A stretch of 22,452 nucleotides of DNA. It comes from JAVVEG01 sp041689205. GTDB lineage: Bacteria > Pseudomonadota > Gammaproteobacteria > Pseudomonadales > Pseudohongiellaceae. Below the pieces are notes generated by a model. The model was not told the DNA's origin, did not search any database, and saw nothing but the letters and a program-made list of their open reading frames with translations. How positions within the stretch are numbered: position 1 is the stretch's first letter; the number at the start of each line of letters is the position of its first letter. A program made the translations under genes and the position numbers. This document shows, in pieces, positions 1 through 6,975 of the stretch. The DNA is taken from positions 1-22,452 of the forward strand of contig JBDNGQ010000293.1 of assembly GCA_041689205.1 (NCBI GenBank). Direction: 5' to 3'.

Positions 1-487
1 TTGATAGCTGAGCTATTTCAGGTGCAACCACAGAACATCACTCAGCATTTAAAAAATATTTATGCGGAAGGCGAGTTGGGCGAGGTCGCAACATGTAAGG
101 ATTTCTTACAAGTTCAAACAGAGGGCGCCCGCCAGGTCAAGAGAACGCAAAAGCACTACAACCTCGACGCCATAATCTCCGTGGGCTACCGCGTGAACTC
201 TCTGCTCAGCAAAGATGAATTGGAATCCCTGGGACGTATTGTCAATGCCTACCTGGAACTGGCAGAAGATCGCGCCAGACGCAAGATCCCGATAAGATTG
301 GGCGAAACGTCTGGATGCCTTTCTACAATTTGATGAGCGGGATATTCTGCAGGACAACGGTAGCATCAGCGCAACACTCGCTAAAGAATTTGCCGAGAGT
401 GAATTTGAAAAGTACCGCGTCATACAGGACCGATTGTTTGAGAGCGATTTCGACAACCTGGTTGACAGGTGCTACTACTGGCCCTAA
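1..487 (+). pseudogene. RhuM-family protein remnant, 5' cut by window edge
   Basis: The first frame opens with AELFQVQPQNITQHLKNIY and continues to YNLDAIISVGYRVNS, the conserved N-terminal core of RhuM/virulence-associated proteins. It then jumps straight to LLSKDELESLGRIVNAYLEL, which in intact members lies well over 100 residues further on, so an internal stretch is missing in frame at about base 201. Near base 299 the frame shifts: the homologous continuation (WAKRLDAFLQFDERDIL and onward to FESDFDN) is in frame 2 and ends at the TAA at 485-487. The first codon is internal to the family, so the true start lies left of the window. RhuM proteins are often found on genomic islands, near restriction or toxin genes; their biochemical role is not settled. 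This copy is almost certainly non-functional. Recognition rests on remembered family motifs. Confidence 0.8.
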
Positions 488-572
488 AAACCATGAGCTG
501 CGAAAATCGGTCAGCAGTTCGTGAGCACTATCATTAAAAATCAACAGCAATATTTGTCGGGAAGCCAATTTT

Positions 573-2303
573 ATGAACCGCTTCAACCAGTTTAGTCTCA
601 GTCTTACCCTGATGGTCGGCATCAGTGCCTGCTCCGAAATAACCACATCGGTTGTCGATAACAAAATAGATAACGCTGCTGTTGTCGAAACAGCGGCAGC
701 GGCTATCGACAGCCAACGGCTGTCAGACATTGTCAAGGTCCTGGCCTCGGATGAATTTGAAGGCCGTGCACCCGGCGGACCGGGCGAGGCGAAAACCATC
801 GCCTTTTTGGTCGAGCAGTTTCAGTCTCTGGGTCTTGAGCCCGGTGGTGTGGATGGTACCTGGACACACTCGGTGCCCTTGATCCATACCCAACTGGCCC
901 AGAACGGCAATGTGAGTATCGCGACAGGCGATAGCAAACAAACCTGGCAACAAGGCATAGATGTAGAGGTCAGCACCGCACGTGCCGTAGAGACCGTTGA
1001 TATTGATGGTGCGCCGCTGGTATTTGTTGGTTTTGGTGCCAGCGCACCGGAGCGGGACTGGGATGATTTTGGTGACATTGATCTGACTGGCAAAGTCGCG
1101 GTATTTTTGGTCAACGACCCGGATTTTTCGGCCACTGCTGAGGAGCCAGTAGCGGGGCGCTTTGGTAACAAACGCATGACATATTATGGTCGCTGGACAT
1201 ACAAATATGAGGAAGCTGCACGCCGCGGAGCACTGGCTGCGCTGGTGATCCATGAAGACAAAGCCGCAGGTTACGGGTGGAATGTGGCCTCGTCATCGCC
1301 GGGTGAGCAATTTACCCTGGCCCAGACCAGCGGCCCTTTGCCACCGTTGCTGCAGGGCTGGCTTCATTATGATGCGGCCACTGCCTTGTTTGCGGCAGCC
1401 GGATTGGATCTTGTCGAGCAGCGCCAGAGCGCGCGACGCGATGATTTCTCTGCGTTTGAATTGCCCCAGGTGTCCTTGAGCGCCCGCTTTAATGTTGCCC
1501 TCGAGAGAATCGATTCTCAAAATGTGCTGGCACTGCTGCCTGGTAGTACCCAGGCTGACGAGACCTTGATGGTGTCGTCACACTGGGACGCCTATGGCCA
1601 AGGTGAGCCCGATGCGCTGGGCCGCACTGTGCGCCCCGGTGCCAATGATGACGCGCTCGGCACCGCCGGCGTGATTGAACTGGCGCGCGTGCTCAAGGCA
1701 GGAACTCCCATGGCCCGCAGCGTTGTGTTCGCGGTCTGGACCGCAGAAGAAAGTGGCCTGCTGGGTTCATCTGCCTATGCCATGAAACCGATTTATCCGC
1801 TGCATTCAACCGTGGCTAATTTCACTCTGGATATTCTTCAGACTGCTGGCCCGGCACGGGATGTCATTTTAGTCGGAGAAGGCCAAAGTGATCTGGAAGA
1901 GGACCTGAGGCGAGCGGCAGCGCTGCAATCGCGTGTGGTTACACCAGAAAACCTGCCAGAAAATGGTCTGTTTTTCCGCGCTGATCATTTTTCCCTGGCG
2001 CGACAGGGCGTGCCCGTGTTGCTGATCATGGGCATTGCTGGCGGCGCCGATCTGGTTGACGGTGGGCGCGTTGCGGGTGATCAATGGATCGCTGATTACA
2101 CCGGCAATTGCTATCACCAGACCTGCGATGCCTGGAGTGCAGACTGGGATCTACGTGGCGCGGTTGAAGACATTGAATTGTTTCATACCCTATTGCGCGA
2201 TCTAGGGGATTCGACACGATGGCCTCAGTGGAAGGCTCGTTCTGAATTTCGCGCAATCCGTGCCGAAACCAATCACCTGCGTGCAACACAGCCGCCATTG
2301 TAA
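573..2303 (+). CDS. M28-family metallopeptidase, predicted lipoprotein
   Basis: The product is 576 residues. It begins with a hydrophobic signal ending in a lipobox-like ISAC (Cys20), which predicts a membrane-anchored periplasmic lipoprotein. Residues about 140-290 fit a PA-type inserted domain (for example DIDLTGKVAVFLVNDPDF). The C-terminal half is the zinc-peptidase M28 domain. Candidate metal and catalytic residues are His337 in SSHWDA, the Asp pair 359-360 in PGANDDALG, the Glu pair 392-393 in TAEESGLLGS (general base plus ligand), Asp420 in NFTLD, and His515 in CYHQTCD. Family members are aminopeptidases or carboxypeptidases that release amino acids from peptides, so a role in peptide scavenging is likely; the substrate cannot be read from the sequence. 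The Shine-Dalgarno is weak (GGGAAG-like, about 10 bases upstream). The gene appears to stand alone between a decayed RhuM gene and a TA remnant. Confidence 0.9.
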   Translation: MNRFNQFSLSLTLMVGISACSEITTSVVDNKIDNAAVVETAAAAIDSQRLSDIVKVLASDEFEGRAPGGPGEAKTIAFLVEQFQSLGLEPGGVDGTWTHSVPLIHTQLAQNGNVSIATGDSKQTWQQGIDVEVSTARAVETVDIDGAPLVFVGFGASAPERDWDDFGDIDLTGKVAVFLVNDPDFSATAEEPVAGRFGNKRMTYYGRWTYKYEEAARRGALAALVIHEDKAAGYGWNVASSSPGEQFTLAQTSGPLPPLLQGWLHYDAATALFAAAGLDLVEQRQSARRDDFSAFELPQVSLSARFNVALERIDSQNVLALLPGSTQADETLMVSSHWDAYGQGEPDALGRTVRPGANDDALGTAGVIELARVLKAGTPMARSVVFAVWTAEESGLLGSSAYAMKPIYPLHSTVANFTLDILQTAGPARDVILVGEGQSDLEEDLRRAAALQSRVVTPENLPENGLFFRADHFSLARQGVPVLLIMGIAGGADLVDGGRVAGDQWIADYTGNCYHQTCDAWSADWDLRGAVEDIELFHTLLRDLGDSTRWPQWKARSEFRAIRAETNHLRATQPPL

Positions 2304-2341
2304 ATGGTCGCGCCAAGTATCGCTGGTGCAGGGCTGCCAGT

Positions 2342-2395
2342 ACCGGTGCCCAGATTATGAGTCGGGTAGCAGTGCCCATGGTGGGAGGCACCGGT
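2342..2395. repeat. 9-bp perfect inverted repeat in the gap after the peptidase gene
   Basis: ACCGGTGCC at 2342-2350 is matched by its exact reverse complement GGCACCGGT at 2387-2395, with 36 bases between. It lies 39 bases after the peptidase stop and about 60 bases before the antitoxin gene. There is no T-tract, so it is a poor intrinsic terminator. It could still be a structured 3' end or part of a boundary. Its function is unknown. Confidence 0.45.
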
Positions 2396-2425
2396 TATTC
2401 AAGACGACGATGCTGTGATACGGTG

Positions 2426-2437
2426 AATACACGTATT
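2426..2437. promoter_or_regulatory. candidate antitoxin operator (short palindrome)
   Basis: AATAC-AC-GTATT is a 5-2-5 palindrome ending 17 bases before the antitoxin ATG. It is interlocked with a second pair, ATACG (2418-2422) and CGTAT (2432-2436). Ribbon-helix-helix antitoxins usually repress their own operon by binding short palindromes of this kind next to the promoter. The assignment is by position and symmetry only. Confidence 0.35.
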
Positions 2438-2454
2438 TAATTCGAGGATCTGAC

Positions 2455-2682
2455 ATGGCAACTTCGATTCGCCTCGCTCCTGAAATCGAGCAAAGGCTTG
2501 ACTACCTCGTATCCCAGACCGGACGCACAAAGGCGTACTACCTGCGCGAAATCATCGAGCAGGGCATCGAAGAAATGGAGGAATACTACCTCGCAGCCGA
2601 CGTACTGGAGCGTGTCCGCAAGGGGCAAGAACAGGTGCATTCCGCCGCCGACGTGAGAAGTGACCTTGGCCTGGACGATTGA
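2455..2682 (+). CDS. Ribbon-helix-helix (RelB/CopG-type) antitoxin
   Basis: The product is 75 residues and full length for the family. The N-terminus MATSIRLAPEIEQRLDYL is the DNA-binding beta strand plus helix of an RHH fold. It is followed by QTGRTKAYYLREIIEQGIEEM, the second helix typical of RelB/DinJ-like antitoxins. The C-terminal third (about 50-75) is the acidic, flexible part expected to wrap the toxin. A GAGG Shine-Dalgarno lies 7 bases before the ATG. The toxin frame begins inside its 3' end (23-base overlap), the normal layout of relBE-type operons. The toxin itself is truncated, so this antitoxin now looks orphaned. It may still bind its own operator or neutralise a related toxin elsewhere. 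Family recognition is strong; the subtype name is uncertain. Confidence 0.85.
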   Translation: MATSIRLAPEIEQRLDYLVSQTGRTKAYYLREIIEQGIEEMEEYYLAADVLERVRKGQEQVHSAADVRSDLGLDD

Positions 2683-2911
2683 TTACGCCGAGACAGCCAA
2701 AGGGCAGCTACGCAAGCTTGACAATGAGACGGCGCGGCGTATCGTTGATTTCATGGAAAAGTGTTATTTAAAACCCAATGGAGTCTCAGATGCGCGTACC
2801 TTCATCCCTTCGATTACAGTTTCTCGTTATTCTGTCACTCGCACTCCCGCTATCCCTGCATGCACAGGAACAGGTGCAGACCGCGCAGTCAGGGCTTTCC
2901 GCCGTCGTTGA
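2660..2911 (+). pseudogene. RelE/ParE-type toxin, truncated after its first third
   Basis: A GTG start overlaps the antitoxin end. The first 34 residues (MTLAWTIDYAETAKGQL, then a KLDNETARRIVDFMEK-like helix) match the N-terminal helices of RelE-family mRNA interferases. After about base 2762 the frame stays open to 2911 but carries no family motif. The expected core strands (the GKALTGPLGGLWRYRVGDYRII-type region) and the C-terminal catalytic residues are absent. The frame instead runs through the start region of the downstream serine hydrolase in a different phase. An end-joining or deletion event about 15-30 bases before that gene explains this. The predicted product lacks the active site and should be inactive. 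Confidence 0.75.
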
Positions 2912-3965
2912 ACCCATGAGCGCGGCCCATCTGGAACAGATTGAGCGGTTCCGCAGCCCTTCGCCTATGGCCAGCCGATTGATCGAGGCAGGTGATACCG
3001 CTCTGCCATTGCCAGAGATGCCAAGGGACTTCAGCGGCCTGCGCTACGAGGTTGAGGGTGAAAGCTTTTCCCTCGACGATTACATGTCGCATACCCAGAT
3101 TGCGGGGCTGCTGGTATTGAAGGATGGCAACATCCTCATGGAACGCTATGGCCTGGGCAACGATGAAGATTCGGTCTGGATAGCCTATTCGATGGCCAAG
3201 TCAGTCACTTCCTTGCTCTACGGAGCGGCAATCAAGGACGGTTATCTGCCGAGTCTCGATGCGCTGGTCACCGATTACGTGCCCGCTTTGAAAGGCTCAG
3301 GGTATGACGACACGAATTTGCGTCAACTGCTGCAGATGTCATCCGGCGTGCAGTGGAATGAGGACTACGCCGATCCCAGATCCGACGTAGGCACCTACCC
3401 GGGCGAAGACGTGGTTCGCTTTCTTAACTTTATGAGCAAAAAACCCAGTATTGCCGCCCCGGGAACCGTCTTCAATTACAGCACCGGAGAGACGGATCTG
3501 GCCGGGATCGTACTGCGCGCCGCCATCGGCAATAACCTCTCCACCTATCTCCAGCACAAGATCTGGATGCCGGTGATGGAATCGCCAGCGTACTGGGCGA
3601 CTCATGGCTATGGCGGGGGTGAACGCGGTGGATGCTGTGTGTTTGCAACACTGCGCGACTATGGCCGCCTGGCGCAGTTTATCCTGAACGATGGCGTTCT
3701 GCCCGATGGAACGCCTGTTCTGCCCGAGGGCTGGATCGACGAATCAACAGCCCCGTCACCGGCAGACGATGGCTATGGCTATTTCTGGTGGCTCAACCGT
3801 GACGGCACCTTCCGCGCTTCAGGGATATATGGGCAAGGTATCTATTTCAATCCGGAGAACAACGTGGCGATCGTCGTGCTGAGCGCCTGGACAGCGGCGA
3901 CCGTGCGAGACTTTGCTGCGCACCGCAATGCTGCCTTCAGCGCAATTGATCAATACTTGCAGTGA
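2790..3965 (+). CDS. Exported beta-lactamase-fold serine hydrolase
   Basis: The product is 391 residues from the preferred ATG at 2790, which has a GGAG (2780-2783) six bases upstream. An in-frame ATG at 2778 would add only four residues. The N-terminus (to about HAQ, residue 26) is a Sec signal peptide, so the enzyme is periplasmic or secreted. The fold belongs to the class C beta-lactamase / 6-aminohexanoate-dimer hydrolase superfamily. Visible features are the nucleophile motif Ser134-Met-Ala-Lys137 in AYSMAKSVTSL, a Tyr at 230 in FNYSTGETDL where class C enzymes carry Tyr-x-Asn, and a C-terminal GIYGQG at 345-350 in place of the KTG box. These variants are commoner in esterases and amide hydrolases of the family than in true beta-lactamases, so antibiotic hydrolysis is not implied. 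The start sits directly on the truncation point of the toxin gene. Confidence 0.88.
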   Translation: MRVPSSLRLQFLVILSLALPLSLHAQEQVQTAQSGLSAVVEPMSAAHLEQIERFRSPSPMASRLIEAGDTALPLPEMPRDFSGLRYEVEGESFSLDDYMSHTQIAGLLVLKDGNILMERYGLGNDEDSVWIAYSMAKSVTSLLYGAAIKDGYLPSLDALVTDYVPALKGSGYDDTNLRQLLQMSSGVQWNEDYADPRSDVGTYPGEDVVRFLNFMSKKPSIAAPGTVFNYSTGETDLAGIVLRAAIGNNLSTYLQHKIWMPVMESPAYWATHGYGGGERGGCCVFATLRDYGRLAQFILNDGVLPDGTPVLPEGWIDESTAPSPADDGYGYFWWLNRDGTFRASGIYGQGIYFNPENNVAIVVLSAWTAATVRDFAAHRNAAFSAIDQYLQ

Positions 3966-4059
3966 GTGGTTCCCAGCAATCTGAGCGCTTTTGTCGAATT
4001 GAGTGCAGGTGAATCCCCATCATTGGCTATGCTTCAAAAGTAGAAACCCAGGCTTTTAA

Positions 4060-4767
4060 TCAATCGCCTAGGTATTCATACTCGATATCAATCTTCATGT
4101 ACTTGCCGCTGGTATCCGCGATGTTCCCAATCCCTCGGTAGCTCAGCAGCTGCAGAGTGCTGTCGTGGTAGACCAGCTCAATCGGTTCCAGAAATTTGCG
4201 CAGCAGCCATGCGGTCGGAGCTGCGCTGAAACAACGTGCGGCTTCAGTCGGGGCGCGGCAGGTCATTGGCTCAACGGTCAGGGAGAAGGTGCGTTGTCGC
4301 GATGGCGCCAGGTAATCAAAGTCAACGCTGCCCTCAGTGAGCAGTTCATTCCAGGAGCGCCGGATCATTTCATCGAAGCCTGCGTCGATTACCAGCTGCG
4401 AACTGGCATCAAAGGATTTCTGTTTGAAATTGGCGCGGAAATTCTGTTTGTATTCAAGTTTGAAAACACCTCCCGGTGCAGCACTGATGGTGATCCGCTC
4501 GCCGCTTAAATGATTGACCTGCGCCACTTCCGGCTGTGTGTTGTCGCCATTGAATTGCAGCGTTTTCTCGGTGATCAGCTTGCCATCAGCATCTTTGTAT
4601 TCAACGATGCGAGTGCTGCCCGCAGCGGGCAAGTAATGGTATTCATAGTACAGAATTTCACCGTTGTCAGGATTTCTGGCAATGCCAATGCGCTCCGGGT
4701 CGGTGTTGGCCAGCACCGGGAAAGGCATCGCCAGCAACAGCATTCTCACGATCAGTTTGCGCATCAT
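4060..4767 (-). CDS. Exported protein of unknown function, last gene of the lipid operon
   Basis: The product is 235 residues and I do not recognise a named family. MMRKLIVRMLLLAMPFPVLANT is a clear Sec signal peptide with cleavage after VLA or LAN, so the protein is periplasmic or outer-membrane associated. The mature part is rich in short polar beta strands, for example GEILYYEYHYLPAAGSTRIVEY and KMKIDIEYEYLGD-like ends. Two Cys (in MTCRAPTEAARCF) could form a disulphide. It has a strong AGGAG nine bases before the ATG. It lies 75 bases after the methyltransferase gene on the same strand, so it is probably the tail of the operon that begins near 9502. A role in handling or sensing the modified lipids is possible but purely contextual. 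Confidence 0.75.
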   Translation of the reverse strand: MMRKLIVRMLLLAMPFPVLANTDPERIGIARNPDNGEILYYEYHYLPAAGSTRIVEYKDADGKLITEKTLQFNGDNTQPEVAQVNHLSGERITISAAPGGVFKLEYKQNFRANFKQKSFDASSQLVIDAGFDEMIRRSWNELLTEGSVDFDYLAPSRQRTFSLTVEPMTCRAPTEAARCFSAAPTAWLLRKFLEPIELVYHDSTLQLLSYRGIGNIADTSGKYMKIDIEYEYLGD

Positions 4768-4842
4768 AAGTCAGTACTCCTAGGGCAAGATATAAACCTG
4801 CGGGAAATATCAGCGTTGAGCATCTTTGCACTGGAGTTGATT

Positions 4843-6099
4843 TTAAGCCAGGCGTACATTCGGTTTCACCAGAGTAAATTGCGCGGTGCTGATCACCCGC
4901 TCGGTGAAGCCGCCCTCGCAGTAGCACAGATAGAACTCCCACATGCGCACGAAGCGCTCATCGTAACCCAGCTGCTTTACTTCCTGAATACGGGCATGAA
5001 AGCGTGCACGCCAATCAGCCAGGGTGCGGGCATAGTCATGAGTAATATCCTGCAGGGCACTGATCTGCATATCGGTGTCATCGGCAACATGGCGCGCAAT
5101 CACTGCATTGGATGGCAGGCAGCCGCCGGGGAAAATATATTTTTGAATAAAGTCGATGGCATACTTTGCCTGTTGATAACGCTGGTCCGGAATCGTGATG
5201 GCCTGGATGACCATGATGCCGTCATCTTTGAGCAGCTTGCTGCAGGTGGCGAAAAAATTGCTGTAAAACTGATGCCCTACCGCTTCAATCATCTCGATGG
5301 ATACCAGTTTGTCGAAGCTGCCGCGCAGTTCCCGGTAGTCATTGAGCAGCACCGTCACTTGATCACTCAGACCTTCCTCGGCAACGCGCTGACGAGCGAA
5401 CTCATATTGTTGCTGCGAAATGGTGGTCGTAGTTACCTTGCAACCAAAGTGCCTGGCCGCATAGATTGCCATGCCGCCCCAGCCCGTGCCGATCTCCAGC
5501 AGATGATCAGAGGGTTTTAGCTGCAGTTTCTGGCACACCACTTCAAGTTTATTAAGCGCCGCTCGCTGCAGGCTGGCATCACTGGCTGGATAAATGGCCG
5601 AGGAGTACATCATCTCGGGGTCCAGAAACAAACTGAAAAAATCATTGCCCAGATCGTAATGCGCGCCGATATTGCGTCTTGAACCGCTCAGGGTATTGGA
5701 GTTGAGCACTCTCAAAAAAGCGTTAGACAGGCGTGTCTTGATTGAGGTGCTGCTATCCAGACGCTCGATGGTCTTCATATTCAGAACCATCACCCGCACC
5801 ACTTTCAGCAGATCCGGCGTGGACCAGTAACCCAGCATATAGGCTTCGCCTGCGCCGATGGTGCCGCGCAGAACCACGTCCCGGAACACCCGAGCGTCAT
5901 GAATAGTGACACTGGCGGTAAGTTTTGCGGTGTCCGCGGACTGGCCAAAGGCAAAGGTTTCGCCCTGGTCTTCGACGACGAAGCGGCCAACACTGATATG
6001 GTCCATGATGGCAAAGAAGCTCTTTCTTCCCAGCGCGTCCAGCCAGGGTTTGCGCTTCTTGCTGGTCAGTTGTATTTCATCAATTCCGGAGTACGACAT
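4843..6099 (-). CDS. Cyclopropane-fatty-acyl-phospholipid synthase-like SAM methyltransferase
   Basis: The product is 418 residues, a little longer than E. coli Cfa. Residues about 1-130 form the variable N-terminal domain. The catalytic core carries GAHYDLGNDFFSLFLD (145-160) and the SAM-binding loop LLEIGTGWGGMA (200-211). It also has SIEMIEAVGHQFY (267-279) and QKYIFPGGCLPS (319-330), all Cfa-family hallmarks. The family methylates unsaturated acyl chains of membrane phospholipids. From memory of E. coli Cfa, the bicarbonate ligands Cys139 and His266 align with Ser167 (YSSAIY) and Gln299 (VIQAIT) here, while the Glu (272) and Tyr (356) are kept. This suggests a Cfa-like methylase of different chemistry, such as the UfaM-type enzymes of furan fatty acid synthesis, rather than a canonical cyclopropane synthase. 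AAGGAA precedes the ATG. DUF1365 ends 99 bases upstream. Confidence 0.9.
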   Translation of the reverse strand: MSYSGIDEIQLTSKKRKPWLDALGRKSFFAIMDHISVGRFVVEDQGETFAFGQSADTAKLTASVTIHDARVFRDVVLRGTIGAGEAYMLGYWSTPDLLKVVRVMVLNMKTIERLDSSTSIKTRLSNAFLRVLNSNTLSGSRRNIGAHYDLGNDFFSLFLDPEMMYSSAIYPASDASLQRAALNKLEVVCQKLQLKPSDHLLEIGTGWGGMAIYAARHFGCKVTTTTISQQQYEFARQRVAEEGLSDQVTVLLNDYRELRGSFDKLVSIEMIEAVGHQFYSNFFATCSKLLKDDGIMVIQAITIPDQRYQQAKYAIDFIQKYIFPGGCLPSNAVIARHVADDTDMQISALQDITHDYARTLADWRARFHARIQEVKQLGYDERFVRMWEFYLCYCEGGFTERVISTAQFTLVKPNVRLA

Positions 6100-6198
6100 A
6101 ATTCATTTCCTTACGTTTTTCTCAGCTCTGTTTCGCAAAACACGTTTCTGAAACTTCGTGCATGTTTTTTTCAACAGCATGCGGCCAGTGTTTTAAGT

Positions 6199-6975
6199 TT
6201 AATGCTTGTTACTCAAATTCTGCTTTTTAACGCCTGCCGCCGGGTGCGCAACAAAGGGCACCCCCTTTATAAACAGTCGCAACGCCTGCCAGTAAATTGT
6301 CGCAGCAACTTTCAAGGTCATCCACGGGTACCTGAGTATGACCTTCTCCAGATTTCGCGAACTTATTGCTTCGCGCGTCAATGCCAGACTGGCTTCAAAT
6401 TCCATGGTCTCGCCGCGCCAGTTCTCCAGCCTGAGCATCAGAGCGTCAGCGGGGATATTACTCGCCCAGCGATACTGCAGATCCATGTCGTTAAAGGGCG
6501 ACACATGCAGTGCCTTGTCGAACTTTATACGCTGCACACTCTGCTCTGGATGACATCCAAGCACATAGGCGTGAGTCTCCTTCCAAGGCGTATTAGTGAC
6601 CTCGGCGACGATATACTGCAGGCGTTCATCGCGATCAAAACAGTAATAGGTCACCAGCGGGTTCATCAAAAAACCAAAGTAGCGCAGGTTCGCCAGCATC
6701 CGTACTGAACCCTTAAAATCCTCGCCGGTCTGTTTGCGAATATGCTGAATGATTGCCGCCTTGATGCTGAGCTTTTCGGGACCGAAAAAATCTCTGCGCT
6801 TAAAGCGCGCCAGCGCGAAGCGTTCCGTTGACCATAATCTTGACAGAGAAAATACTGTGTCGATTTCGTCCAGATCCAGATAGATCATGAACACATCGTA
6901 TGAGAAGTGATGCAATTTTGGCGTCAGCCGTGAATGTTGCAGCTGGCCACGATAAATTGCACTGTTCAGCTCCAT
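6199..6975 (-). CDS. DUF1365 family protein
   Basis: The product is 258 residues. The opening SAIYRGQLQHSRLTPKLHHFSYDVFMIYLDLDEID is the signature of DUF1365, including the His-rich LxPKxHxFxY motif. The middle has the equally typical LRYFGFLMNPLVTYYCFD and the stretch around AEVTNTPWKETHAYVL. The biochemical function of this family is not established. It occurs almost always next to an FAD oxidoreductase of the next gene's type and a Cfa-like methyltransferase, exactly as here, so it is presumed to work on membrane acyl chains. The start ATG lies inside the 3' end of the FAD oxidoreductase gene (10-base overlap), which points to translational coupling. It is predicted cytoplasmic; no signal peptide is visible. 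Confidence 0.9.
   Translation of the reverse strand: MELNSAIYRGQLQHSRLTPKLHHFSYDVFMIYLDLDEIDTVFSLSRLWSTERFALARFKRRDFFGPEKLSIKAAIIQHIRKQTGEDFKGSVRMLANLRYFGFLMNPLVTYYCFDRDERLQYIVAEVTNTPWKETHAYVLGCHPEQSVQRIKFDKALHVSPFNDMDLQYRWASNIPADALMLRLENWRGETMEFEASLALTREAISSRNLEKVILRYPWMTLKVAATIYWQALRLFIKGVPFVAHPAAGVKKQNLSNKH

Noticed and set aside
2778..3965. True beta-lactamase (antibiotic resistance gene)
   Set aside because: The second and third motifs (YST, GIYGQG) differ from class C Tyr-x-Asn and KTG. The family is dominated by esterases and amide hydrolases, so resistance cannot be claimed.
4510..5520. A 336-codon open frame on the plus strand opposite the methyltransferase gene
   Set aside because: It is antisense to a well-supported Cfa-like gene, has no family motif and simply reflects codon bias of the opposite strand.
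6150..6185. GCATG / CATGC pair around an A-run between DUF1365 and the methyltransferase genes, as a terminator
   Set aside because: The stem is only five bases and the T/A run is in the loop, not after the stem. A terminator here would also split a known operon.
5899..6708. A 269-codon plus-strand frame spanning the methyltransferase and DUF1365 genes
   Set aside because: Antisense to two real genes and the gap between them, with no recognisable domain.
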